DNA of 64,000 nt, taken from contig PLMU01000007.1 of assembly GCA_003142595.1 (NCBI GenBank), positions 5,166 to 69,165 of the forward strand. The letters run 5' to 3'. Shown piece after piece: positions 1 through 7,072 of the stretch. The position numbers and the translations under genes were made by a program. The first letter of the stretch is position 1, and each line of letters begins with the position of its first letter. The notes beneath the pieces are model-generated. The model was given only the letters and a program-made list of their open reading frames with translations, did no database searches and had not been told where the DNA came from. The stretch is from Phycisphaerales bacterium (GTDB lineage: Bacteria > Planctomycetota > Phycisphaerae > Sedimentisphaerales > UBA12454).

Positions 1-278
1 AAATCGTGTTCAACCTCATAGTTGTCAAAGGATGCTTTTTCGGGAAGGATTGTTTCCAGAAGTTCCCGCAGCTTGGGGATATCCCACTGTTTATTGCCCA
101 GGTCATATATAAGTTGTCCCACGGTCTCTTCAGGTTTTACCTTAAAGAATTCATAGAAGGAACGGCTGACGGAGACCACCCTTAAATCTTGATCCAAAGC
201 GATTAAGGGTTCGCGTACGGTATTGATGATGCTCTCTGAGTATTCCTGGGAGTTTGTTACGGGTCTTTTCCAGAACAT
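1..278 (-). CDS. PAS-domain sensor protein, N-terminal part (cut by window edge)
   Basis: Reading leftward from ATG at 278, 92 codons stay open to the window edge. The start is chosen because AAGGAG lies 8 nt upstream and an in-frame stop occurs further up. The visible protein begins MFWKRPVTNSQEYSES and continues with a PAS-like segment (IINTVREPLIALDQDLRV, then SRSFYEFFKVKPEETVG and ELLETILPEKASFDNYEVE). PAS domains of this type sit in front of histidine kinases, GGDEF proteins and CheB/CheR fusions and bind small ligands. The output domain lies outside the window, so the full function is unknown. The gene directly abuts a decayed stretch next to tRNA-Asp and may belong to transferred DNA. 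Confidence 0.7.
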   Translation of the reverse strand, partial: MFWKRPVTNSQEYSESIINTVREPLIALDQDLRVVSVSRSFYEFFKVKPEETVGQLIYDLGNKQWDIPKLRELLETILPEKASFDNYEVEHD

Positions 279-420
279 TTTCTGACTCCTTGCTTTCGGT
301 GATGCCTTGAGTTGCCCCCTGATGTCAATAGTGGGCACGAACAATAGCGCATCGTAACCGGTATGGGAACTGAATCGCCAAACGGGTGGCTCCGCCATGC
401 GAGGCCAGGCTGTTCAATTC

Positions 421-567
421 TTAATAATAAATTTCACATAGACTAACAGTTTTACCTTTTAATTGAGAACAGGGGAATTCCTCTATTGGTACTTCGGAAT
501 TGCTCCATACAGGATGTCCTGGTTTTATAACAACCTTTGATTGAACACCTTTTTTCGCACAGTTTCT
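421..567 (-). pseudogene. unrecognised coding remnant
   Basis: On the minus strand a 48-codon frame runs from an in-frame stop at 568-570 to TAA at 421-423. It has coding-like composition (for example VVIKPGHPVWSNSEVPIEEF) but no start codon. A second minus frame upstream (AKRYAGEIKKLCEKRCS) could be its continuation after a frameshift near 530-545. I do not recognise the family. It is best read as the 3' end of a decayed gene in the scar beside tRNA-Asp, and it may equally be chance coding. Confidence 0.25.
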
Positions 568-606
568 TTATTTCTCCAGCATATCTTTTCGCAGCCGCCA
601 GAAGTA

Positions 607-645
607 GCTCGAACCCTCAACCTTCGGATTATATATCCGATGCTC
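607..645 (-). repeat. partial tRNA-Asp copy (direct repeat of 840-878)
   Basis: Positions 607-645 align without gaps to 840-878 inside tRNA-Asp. 607-629 are identical (23 nt) and 636-645 are identical (10 nt). All six differences are the consecutive bases 630-635, which correspond to the anticodon-loop region. The anticodon stem is preserved but the anticodon and U33 are lost, and the acceptor stem and D-arm are missing. It cannot be a working tRNA. It looks like an attachment-site relic or tRNA pseudogene left by an integration or recombination event. Confidence 0.75.
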
Positions 646-650
646 CTTTA

Positions 651-818
651 AAGTATTTATTTAAACAAGAAGCCATCACAGATTTTTGTTCAAAAAACAA
701 GGTTGCGATAAACATACAATATGGATTCACAAATGAGTTACGACCGGCAACTGACGCAAATTTGGTTTTTGAGAATGAAACAAAAATGCTGACAAGCATA
801 ACTGCTTATCAGCGTTAA
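651..818 (+). pseudogene. decayed MNT-type nucleotidyltransferase fragment
   Basis: The plus frame ending at TAA 816-818 reads ITDFCSKNKVAINIQYGF followed by TNELRPATDANLVFE. This follows the pattern of minimal nucleotidyltransferases, where FCxKxxI-xxLxLFGSxxxxxRPDSDIDLLVEF is usual. The catalytic GS has become YGF and the second Asp of D-x-D has become Asn, and nothing recognisable follows residue ~45. Upstream the frame runs into the partial tRNA copy, so there is no native start. MNT proteins are usually paired with HEPN toxins as toxin-antitoxin modules, but no HEPN partner is visible. This is family resemblance by eye only. Confidence 0.4.
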
Positions 819-826
819 AGTTAAAG

Positions 827-900
827 CGAGGCCGAAGGGGCTCGAACCCTCAACCTTCGGATCGACAGTCCGATGCTCTAGCCAATTGAGCTACGGCCCC
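827..900 (-). tRNA. tRNA-Asp (anticodon GTC)
   Basis: The complement folds into a full cloverleaf. The acceptor GGGGCCG pairs with CGGCCTC (one G-T), the anticodon stem TCGGA/TCCGA encloses the loop CTGTCGA, and the T-arm carries TTCGAGC. The anticodon GTC and discriminator G73 (position 827) both fit Asp. CCA is not encoded. A partial copy lies 233 nt to the left. Confidence 0.95.
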
Positions 901-1300
901 GAAATATAATTCCAAAAGAACAGCTATATTTAATATTTTAATGCATTTTGTCAAGCTCTTTAAGCCAATATGCCTCATTTTTACAAAATATCTTAATAAA
1001 TCATACGTTTTAGGACTACACGACCACAACATATTGTATGTTATCGGCTGTCCCAAATCGCGTAATTTAGCTATTCGACCTTAAAATGAACAATTCTGGA
1101 AAAATGCGTTAATAGGGCTAATAACAGAGTTTTAACCCTAATAACGGCACTTAATATTTACAAAAAAGTTAAAAGTTTTTTAAAGTTTTTCGTTTATTGC
1201 AGACGATATCAGTATTGGAAGTAAATAATATAACGCCGCAAAGGAATTGCGGAAACACAATATATAGGGGCTCGACGGGACAAGACTCGTGGACCGCTGG

Positions 1301-1337
1301 TTTTAGCCGGAAAGATGGATTCTTTCTCGGGCTAAAA
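1301..1337 (+). other. two-segment stem-loop in the leader of the FlgM-like gene
   Basis: TTTTAGCC (1301-1308) pairs with GGCTAAAA (1330-1337), and inside it GAAAGA (1310-1315) pairs with TCTTTC (1321-1326) around the loop TGGAT. That is 14 base pairs with a small asymmetric bulge. It lies 25 nt before the preferred ATG at 1362, so it could act in the mRNA leader. If the gene instead started at TTG 1197, the hairpin would be inside coding sequence. Confidence 0.5.
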
Positions 1338-1361
1338 GACTTGCATGAAAGGTTTACTGCA

Positions 1362-1646
1362 ATGGAACAAATTAAGATTCAAATGATTAACAACAGATTG
1401 TCTTCGCCAATTAAAAGGCTTGAAAAGTTAAACTCTGTAAATGATCTAAAAACTGAAGAGCTGCTCCAGGCAGGCGCAAATACTCCCCTAGGACAATTGC
1501 TTGATAAAGTTTCAAAACTGCCGGAGGTAAGATTCGAAAAGATTTCTACTGTGCGCAGGCAAATCTGTTTGGGTAAGTATCAACTTGATGAAAAACTTGA
1601 TGTTACTATAGACAGAATACTCGAAGAACTTATTGTTGAACCTTAA
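1362..1646 (+). CDS. FlgM-like anti-sigma-28 factor
   Basis: The 94-residue product ends VRRQICLGKYQLDEKLDV followed by TIDRILEELIVEP. This matches the FlgM C-terminus, where an I-x-x-G-x-Y segment precedes a helix that clamps the flagellar sigma factor. ATG 1362 is chosen because AAAGG lies 9 nt upstream and 94 residues is the usual FlgM size. The frame is open upstream to a TTG at 1197, giving 149 aa without a Shine-Dalgarno. A loose sigma-28-like element (TAAAGTTT at 1181, GACGATAT at 1202, spacer 13 rather than 11) lies upstream. No other flagellar gene is in the window, so the assignment rests on the C-terminal pattern alone. Confidence 0.55.
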   Translation: MEQIKIQMINNRLSSPIKRLEKLNSVNDLKTEELLQAGANTPLGQLLDKVSKLPEVRFEKISTVRRQICLGKYQLDEKLDVTIDRILEELIVEP

Positions 1647-1781
1647 AATTCTTTAGCAATGACAATATCTTATTGCTGTTACATTCAGGTGGAATAAAAC
1701 CGCAATCTCTTATCTCCTCTTAAAACACAAATGTGTTTCAGCGACGAACCCGATTTCTCAACGCAAGCAAACTTATCCAGC

Positions 1782-2231
1782 TTATGAATGTTCTGCTGTA
1801 TCCTCTGGAACATCATCGTCCGGCTCGTCAAACTCGACAGGCTTGTAGCCGGGCTGCGTGGACCTTTCAAGCTCTCCCTCGAAGGCCTTGACTATTTGCT
1901 CCTGGATTGACTGTCTGCACTGAGCATTGATTGGATGGGCTATATCGGCGTGTAATTTCATTCTGCCTTTCATATCCTTTTTAGCCCTGTCTTCGCCCAA
2001 TGATGCTGCGCAATTATTGCAGAACTTAGCCCTGAGATGATTTTTGCCGCCGCATTTGGGGCAGTGGTCGCTCATTTTCCTCGAAGGCATTGCAACAAAA
2101 TAACCATTGGTCCCCATGATAACTTTAATGTCGCGAATGACAAAAGAGTTATCGATGGTCATCGAACAAAACGCTTTGAGCCTTTCGTCCTTGTTGGCAA
2201 TCAATTTTACTCTAACTTCTGTAATCTCCAT
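1782..2231 (-). CDS. spoVG: SpoVG-family regulator with inserted zinc ribbon
   Basis: The N-terminal half ([20 protein letters not shown], then [21 protein letters not shown]) is typical SpoVG, a small nucleic-acid-binding regulator named for sporulation and septation in Bacillus. Between MPSRK (~53) and DIAHPIN (~95), where ordinary SpoVG of ~95 residues has a short hairpin, this protein carries CPKC...CNNC, a four-cysteine zinc ribbon, plus a basic linker. It then resumes with [19 protein letters not shown] and ends in an acidic tail, giving 149 aa. It lies 18 nt downstream of ispE. An ispE/spoVG neighbourhood also occurs in Bacillus. Identity as SpoVG is secure; its role in this organism is unknown. 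Confidence 0.88.
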   Translation of the reverse strand: MEITEVRVKLIANKDERLKAFCSMTIDNSFVIRDIKVIMGTNGYFVAMPSRKMSDHCPKCGGKNHLRAKFCNNCAASLGEDRAKKDMKGRMKLHADIAHPINAQCRQSIQEQIVKAFEGELERSTQPGYKPVEFDEPDDDVPEDTAEHS

Positions 2232-2249
2232 AACAGGCGCCTCACAAAA

Positions 2250-3164
2250 CTACCATTCGTTGTTGAAAACTATAATACTATCACAGCTGAGAGAATTTTT
2301 TATTTCTCTCTGATAAAAATCTTTATTCCGGTAGTCTTTATGTTCAAGAATAACAAATAATGTCGAACCACTGCCGCTAAGGCAAACCGGCAATTTTGTT
2401 ATCTCCTGAATCTTTACCTGTAATCGAGCTAATCTATTATCTAAATCAAAACAAGGTTTGGCAAGCATATTCGCGCACATTTTTTGTATCGAATCTATTC
2501 TACCGCTGGAAATGTAACTTTTGATTTTCTCGTGAAATGAGCTAAAAAGCCCTAAATCGACCTTTAAATTCTCATAAACCTTTTTGGTAGAGATATTTAC
2601 ATCAGGAAGCACAAGCAATGCCTCAAATCGGCAAGTTTTACCTATCTTTTCCACCTTTTCTCCCCTGCCAGTGCAAACAGCCAAAGGTCCATTCAAAAAA
2701 AATGTAACATCGCTTCCGAGTTGCCGGGTAAGTTCATAAAGTTCATCATTATTAACCGGTTGACCGTGCAGTTTATTCAAAGCCAAAAGAACCGTTGCCG
2801 CGTCGCTGCTGGCCCCGCCAAGACCTGAACCTGCGGGGATATTTTTTGTCAGAGTCATTTTAATCGACGGCTCTTTTTTGATATATCTGTAAAATAAATC
2901 AGCCGCCTTATATACAAGATTATCTTTTCCCGCCGGCGACCATAACCCGCCGCAAACAAGTTCTATTCCTTTTGCTTTACCAATCTCAAACAGCAGTTCG
3001 TCATAAAGCGATACTTTGGCCATTATGGTTTCTATGTTGTGATAGCCATCAGGTCTTTTATCCGCCACCAGAAGAGACAGGTTTATCTTCGCAGGCGCCC
3101 TGGCAAGCAAAGCGTTGCCGATAACCTCGAATTGAGACGCGGATTTTAAATTATTATTTTCCAT
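2250..3164 (-). CDS. ispE: 4-diphosphocytidyl-2-C-methyl-D-erythritol kinase
   Basis: IspE phosphorylates CDP-methylerythritol in the non-mevalonate isoprenoid pathway. The 304-aa protein has the GHMP-kinase hallmarks: PAKINLSL (~24-31, with the catalytic-region Lys), RPDGYHNIETIM, the glycine-rich ATP loop PAGSGLGGASSDAA (~110-123), and LSGSGSTLF near the C-terminus. It is slightly longer than the usual ~285 because of a 20-residue N-terminal lead. It starts one base after the stop of the membrane-protein gene upstream and is followed closely by spoVG, so the three are probably one transcript. Confidence 0.93.
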   Translation of the reverse strand: MENNNLKSASQFEVIGNALLARAPAKINLSLLVADKRPDGYHNIETIMAKVSLYDELLFEIGKAKGIELVCGGLWSPAGKDNLVYKAADLFYRYIKKEPSIKMTLTKNIPAGSGLGGASSDAATVLLALNKLHGQPVNNDELYELTRQLGSDVTFFLNGPLAVCTGRGEKVEKIGKTCRFEALLVLPDVNISTKKVYENLKVDLGLFSSFHEKIKSYISSGRIDSIQKMCANMLAKPCFDLDNRLARLQVKIQEITKLPVCLSGSGSTLFVILEHKDYRNKDFYQREIKNSLSCDSIIVFNNEW

Positions 3165-3165
3165 C

Positions 3166-3858
3166 TTACTCAGGCTGAAACTGAATAGTTAACTGTTTAT
3201 TCTGAACGGTAAATTCTTTAATACGAAGTTTTTGTTTATTAAGTGAAAACACAGGCTCTATTTTACCGCTGTTAAACAGCATTTTGGTAAAGTTGGGAGT
3301 GTTTGAATCACTTGAAGGAACTGCGAGACTATAGACTATTTTTCTTTTAATTGCCTCGGCAGCAAATGGAATACGGCTTTCGCCGACTTCTACTTTTGCT
3401 GCTCCAAAATACAAAGATCCTTCTCTATTAATGTATGGTTTCAAGACTATCGTAACAATAAAATTAAATCCGCGATAAACCGTTCTGCCCGTCAGGAGTA
3501 TCCTGTTGTGCTTAAAAGTAACGCTTAAATCCGACAAACCCGACCTTTGCAAACTATTAAAGTCAACTTGCCTTGCGATAATATCATTTATGCCCTGTTC
3601 GGAAAAAACCATATCAAACGGCTGGCCGTATTGCGACTTATTGTTCAGTTCAGGCAATATATAATTGGTTAGATATTGGCTTACCTGGCCATCGGTTATA
3701 GGTTTCACAGCCCTGAAATTGCCCGGAGTGCTGAATAGTCCGGCAAACCAGTATGCACACATAAAAATTATTAAAACAACCAATAAAATGCCGGCGTTTC
3801 TGCCCTGGGAGGTTTTAATACTTTGCTTTATCTTTTCATAATTTAATTTTTTTTCCAT
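3166..3858 (-). CDS. membrane-anchored protein of unknown function
   Basis: The 230-aa product has a basic N-terminus, one membrane helix (about residues 23-42, GILLVVLIIFMCAYWFAGLF) and a ~185-residue outer part rich in beta-type sequence. This is the topology of proteins with a single N-in anchor and a lipid- or peptide-binding outer domain. I do not recognise the family. GAAGG 3 nt before the ATG is a usable ribosome site. It is the first gene of a tight unit with ispE (1-nt gap) and spoVG. Confidence 0.8.
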   Translation of the reverse strand: MEKKLNYEKIKQSIKTSQGRNAGILLVVLIIFMCAYWFAGLFSTPGNFRAVKPITDGQVSQYLTNYILPELNNKSQYGQPFDMVFSEQGINDIIARQVDFNSLQRSGLSDLSVTFKHNRILLTGRTVYRGFNFIVTIVLKPYINREGSLYFGAAKVEVGESRIPFAAEAIKRKIVYSLAVPSSDSNTPNFTKMLFNSGKIEPVFSLNKQKLRIKEFTVQNKQLTIQFQPE

Positions 3859-3958
3859 TACCTTCTTGCCAAAGGAAATTTAATGTTTATATTTACTGTT
3901 TCTTTACCCATTAATAATAAAAGTAAAACTGAATACTATATTAACTGAAAGGAACAGG

Positions 3959-4900
3959 ATGGCAAGTCATTTTGGAGACCGGCTCTATAAAGCTGTCAAG
4001 TCTAAGAAAACACCGTTGATTGTAGGTCTCGACCCTGTTTACGGTAAATTACCAGCCGCTATACGCAGTAAAAAAGGTATGAACGATGAAAATAATGCTG
4101 CATCCGCGATAGATGCTATTTTTGAATTCAGCACAAAAGTCTTTAAAATCGTCGCCCCGCTTGTGCCTGCTGTGAAAATTAACAGCGCTTTCTTCGAAAA
4201 ATATTTATGGGAAGGCGTCGAATGTTATTATTCGCTTATCGGCGAGGCACAGGAACTTGGTCTTGAAACCATCGGCGATGTAAAACGCGGAGACATCGGA
4301 CATACCGCGGAAAATTACGCTCAAGCTCATTTACAGAATCCCGAACTTGTCGGTCTCGACGATGTTCTGGCACCTGACGCAATAACAATCAATGGATTTG
4401 CAGGCTCTGAAGGTATTTTGCCATTCGCTGATATGGCAAGCATCCAGGGCAAAGGCGTTTTCGTCTGGGTTCGCGCAAGCAATCCTTCATCGGCGGCCAT
4501 CCAGGATTTCGCCGACGCAGCAGGAATAAAAATGTATGAGAAACTTGCCGAAATAGTTGCTGAGATTGCAAATCAGAAACAGAGAATAAGCAACAGCGGT
4601 TTCAGCAATATCGGCATGGTTATCGGCGGAACAAGCGGCGAGCAAACCACCGTCCTTCGTGAAAAATATAAAAATATCTGGTTCCTTGTGCCCGGTTTAG
4701 GCTCACAGGGCGCAACAGCCGCCGATTGCATGAGATTCTGCAAACATGACGGCACAGGTGCACTTATCAGCGCATCAAGGTCTATAATTTACGCTTATGA
4801 AAATGAAAAATATGTTCAACAGTTCGGCGACAACTGGGAAAAGTGCATTGAACAGGCTGTCATCGATACAAAAATTGAGCTTTCCCGCGCAGCACAGTAA
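3959..4900 (+). CDS. pyrF: orotidine 5'-phosphate decarboxylase
   Basis: PyrF makes UMP from OMP, the last step of de novo pyrimidine synthesis. The 313-aa sequence is the longer type-2 form. It contains LIVGLDP (~20-26), KINSAFFEKY (~73-82) and the catalytic D-x-K-x-x-D as GDVKRGDIG (D107, K109, D112), then FLVPGLGSQGA near the phosphate-binding end. GGAACAGG immediately precedes the ATG. It is followed after 6 nt by murD, so the two are co-transcribed. Confidence 0.95.
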   Translation: MASHFGDRLYKAVKSKKTPLIVGLDPVYGKLPAAIRSKKGMNDENNAASAIDAIFEFSTKVFKIVAPLVPAVKINSAFFEKYLWEGVECYYSLIGEAQELGLETIGDVKRGDIGHTAENYAQAHLQNPELVGLDDVLAPDAITINGFAGSEGILPFADMASIQGKGVFVWVRASNPSSAAIQDFADAAGIKMYEKLAEIVAEIANQKQRISNSGFSNIGMVIGGTSGEQTTVLREKYKNIWFLVPGLGSQGATAADCMRFCKHDGTGALISASRSIIYAYENEKYVQQFGDNWEKCIEQAVIDTKIELSRAAQ

Positions 4901-4906
4901 ATAATA

Positions 4907-6238
4907 ATGAATACGGATTTTCTCAAAGGCAAATCTGTTACGGTTATGGGTCTTGGGGTTTTCGGCGGCGGTATTGATACCGCCAAATTTGCCGCACGAT
5001 ATGCCAAAAAGGTTATCGTAACCGACAAGGGCAATGAAAAGAAACTCACTGATTCAATAAAAGAGCTTCAGCCGTTTAAAAACATCGAATTTCATATCGG
5101 GGGCCATCAAATATCCGACTTCACCGACTCAGATATTATCATCGTCAATCCCGCTGTCGATGAAGCGAATCCATATATCGACGCCGCGAAAGAAAAAAAC
5201 AAACTCATAACCTCTCAAATGGAGATATTCTTTCAGTTGTGCCCTGCCAAAATTGTCGCAATCACCGGCTCTAACGGCAAAAGCACAACTACCGCATTGA
5301 CGGCGCATTTATTAAAAAATTTAAAAACCGCAAATATCTGGCTTAGCGGCAATATCGGTAACAGGCCGCTACTGGAAACTCTTGACCAAATCAAAAATAA
5401 CGACCTTGTCGTCCTCGAAATATCAAGTTTTCAGCTCGAGCAGCTCGCACGCATAAAAAAATCGCCATACATCGGCTGCATTACAAACATCGCTCCGAAT
5501 CATCTCGACAGACATAAGACAATGGAAAACTACTGCACCGCAAAGGAAAATATCCTTCGCTTTCAAAACAGCGGTGATGTTGCAGTGTTAAACGCTTATG
5601 ACGAAAAGTGTCTCGAATGGTATGAAAAATATAAAAAGACCGATAGGATTTGCGTCTTGTTCGACAGGGAAAAACTCGACAGCAAATTGACAAACGCCTT
5701 CAAGCTGCCCGGCAAGGCAAACAGGGAAAATCTTGCCGCCGCCGTTACAATCGCTCATCACTTCGGCCTTAAAGATGAGGATTTAGCATCTGCGGTCGGA
5801 AGTTTCATATCGCTTCCGCACAGACTTCAGCTTGTCGGGACTGTCAACGGTGTAAAATATTATAACGATTCGATTGCGACAACGCCGGAAAGCACGGTTG
5901 TCGGCGTTGAGGCCTTTAGCGAACCTAAAATTTTGATTGCCGGCGGCTACGACAAAGGCCTGGATTTCGACAAAATGGCACTGGCAATCAGTGATAAATT
6001 AAAGGCATTAATTTTGATAGGCCAGACTGCGGATAAGATTGAACAGTCGATTCGAAAGACCGATAAAATTCCCCCTATTTATCGGGCCAAAACATTTTCA
6101 GACGCGGTAAATAAAGCACACCAGATTTCCCAGTCAGGCGATGTTGTTTTAATGAGTCCTGCCTGCGCAAGCTATGATATGTTCGTGAATTTCGTGCAGA
6201 GGGGAAATATGTTTGCCGAAATGGTGAGCAAGCTTTAA
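4907..6238 (+). CDS. murD: UDP-N-acetylmuramoylalanine-D-glutamate ligase
   Basis: MurD adds D-Glu to UDP-MurNAc-L-Ala in cytoplasmic peptidoglycan precursor synthesis. The 443-aa protein shows a Rossmann start (VTVMGLGVFGGG), the Mur-ligase P-loop ITGSNGKSTTT (~119-129), the IAPNHLDRH segment and the C-terminal YNDSIATTPEST and AGGYDKGLDF motifs. It follows pyrF by 6 nt with no clear Shine-Dalgarno of its own, suggesting translational coupling. It is separated from the murC-murB-ddl-ftsQ cluster by ~21 kb. Confidence 0.95.
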   Translation: MNTDFLKGKSVTVMGLGVFGGGIDTAKFAARYAKKVIVTDKGNEKKLTDSIKELQPFKNIEFHIGGHQISDFTDSDIIIVNPAVDEANPYIDAAKEKNKLITSQMEIFFQLCPAKIVAITGSNGKSTTTALTAHLLKNLKTANIWLSGNIGNRPLLETLDQIKNNDLVVLEISSFQLEQLARIKKSPYIGCITNIAPNHLDRHKTMENYCTAKENILRFQNSGDVAVLNAYDEKCLEWYEKYKKTDRICVLFDREKLDSKLTNAFKLPGKANRENLAAAVTIAHHFGLKDEDLASAVGSFISLPHRLQLVGTVNGVKYYNDSIATTPESTVVGVEAFSEPKILIAGGYDKGLDFDKMALAISDKLKALILIGQTADKIEQSIRKTDKIPPIYRAKTFSDAVNKAHQISQSGDVVLMSPACASYDMFVNFVQRGNMFAEMVSKL

Positions 6239-6252
6239 AAAAGGGCATAGAA

Positions 6253-6279
6253 AAGGGGGCCAGACCGTCTGGCCCCCTT
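6253..6279 (+). terminator. strong stem-loop after murD
   Basis: GGGGGCCAGAC (6255-6265) pairs with GTCTGGCCCCC (6267-6277), a near-perfect GC-rich hairpin flanked by AA and TT, starting 15 nt after the murD stop. The T-run after it is short (a TATATTTTTTT tract lies 20 nt further), so it may act as terminator or as a 3'-end protector. Confidence 0.7.
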
Positions 6280-6583
6280 GCTGGAGTTTGCTCTTTATAT
6301 TTTTTTGCATATGCGCGAAACCCAGCTAAATTAAGTATAGCAAAAACACTTCATCAGGTCAAACAAAATCGGGGCAAATTCATCTTTTCAACGCACAAAT
6401 TTCCTCGATTATAGGACATCCCTATTCTATAAATTTTACTCCAGAATTTTTCTTGTCAGTCGAAATATGGTTTTTGTAAAATTTTGGGGTTCTTAAAAAA
6501 ATGCGGAATTTTTACAACTCCTTTCGTTAACTTATCTTCGTCTTCTGACGAATTATAACTATCATATTATTAGGAACCTGAAG
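6280..6583. other. intergenic stretch, no gene seen
   Basis: AT-rich spacer between the murD terminator and the PilZ gene. I see no tRNA, riboswitch-like fold or coding frame. AGGAACC 12 nt before the ATG at 6584 is a weak ribosome site for the downstream gene. Confidence 0.5.
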
Positions 6584-6967
6584 ATGAACAAACACGAATT
6601 TGAAAGAAGAAGAGAAAAACGACTTAGCTATCATTGGCCTGTCTGGTTTGCCGAGGATTTTACCGATATTCTTTCACAGGGACAAATGGTTGACATTTCA
6701 AGCAGCGGAGCGGCATTTACCTGCTACAGCGAAAACTGCCCTAATGAAGGTCAATATATAACCGCAAGATTCAGCGTGCCGCATTACGGTCAGGATGATT
6801 CTTTCGACCTGGAAAATTATATACGCGGCGGCTTTATTCGCAGAATAGAACACATCAATCCTTTTATGAGAAAAATCGCCATACAATTTGCCCAGCCTCT
6901 GCCTTTCAAGCCCGGCGAACAAATCCAAAATCAGTCCGTCGGCCAGCCTGAAGCTATCGAGGCATAA
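6584..6967 (+). CDS. PilZ-domain c-di-GMP receptor
   Basis: A 127-aa single-domain protein. RRREKR (~8-13) followed by DISSSG (~38-43) are the two halves of the PilZ c-di-GMP site, RxxxR and (D/N)xSxxG. The remaining length is a typical six-stranded barrel. It has no signal peptide or membrane segment, so it is probably a cytoplasmic effector that binds a partner when loaded with c-di-GMP. A diguanylate cyclase gene lies 2.1 kb downstream on the same strand. Confidence 0.88.
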   Translation: MNKHEFERRREKRLSYHWPVWFAEDFTDILSQGQMVDISSSGAAFTCYSENCPNEGQYITARFSVPHYGQDDSFDLENYIRGGFIRRIEHINPFMRKIAIQFAQPLPFKPGEQIQNQSVGQPEAIEA

Positions 6968-7059
6968 CACCTAATTTCCAACCAAAAAGCCGCATAATTA
7001 CACACTTCAGATGTGCTGATTAGGCCTAAAATTGCCTGTTGTTTATAACCAATAGAGGT

Positions 7060-7065
7060 TATAAT
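7060..7065 (+). promoter_or_regulatory. -10 box 7 nt before the ATG of the next gene
   Basis: TATAAT at 7060-7065 is separated from ATG 7073 by only 7 nt, so transcription would start at or next to the start codon. A poor -35 (TGTTGT/TTGTTT at ~7037-7043) is the only upstream match. There is an AGAGG at 7054-7058 within the promoter, too far from the ATG to be used if the mRNA begins there. Confidence 0.55.
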
Positions 7066-7072
7066 AATATTT

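Noticed and set aside
537-818. A 93-codon plus-strand open frame as a complete gene
   Set aside because: Its first third runs through the partial tRNA-Asp copy and has no ribosome site; only the last part resembles a known family, so it is reported as a remnant.
850-1056. Minus-strand frame of 68 codons
   Set aside because: It reads through tRNA-Asp (ending GAVAQLARASDCRSEG, the usual translation of a tRNA gene) and is an artefact.
1256-1345. A riboswitch in the leader of the FlgM-like gene
   Set aside because: The hairpin is clear but I could not match it to any riboswitch core; only the stem-loop is reported.
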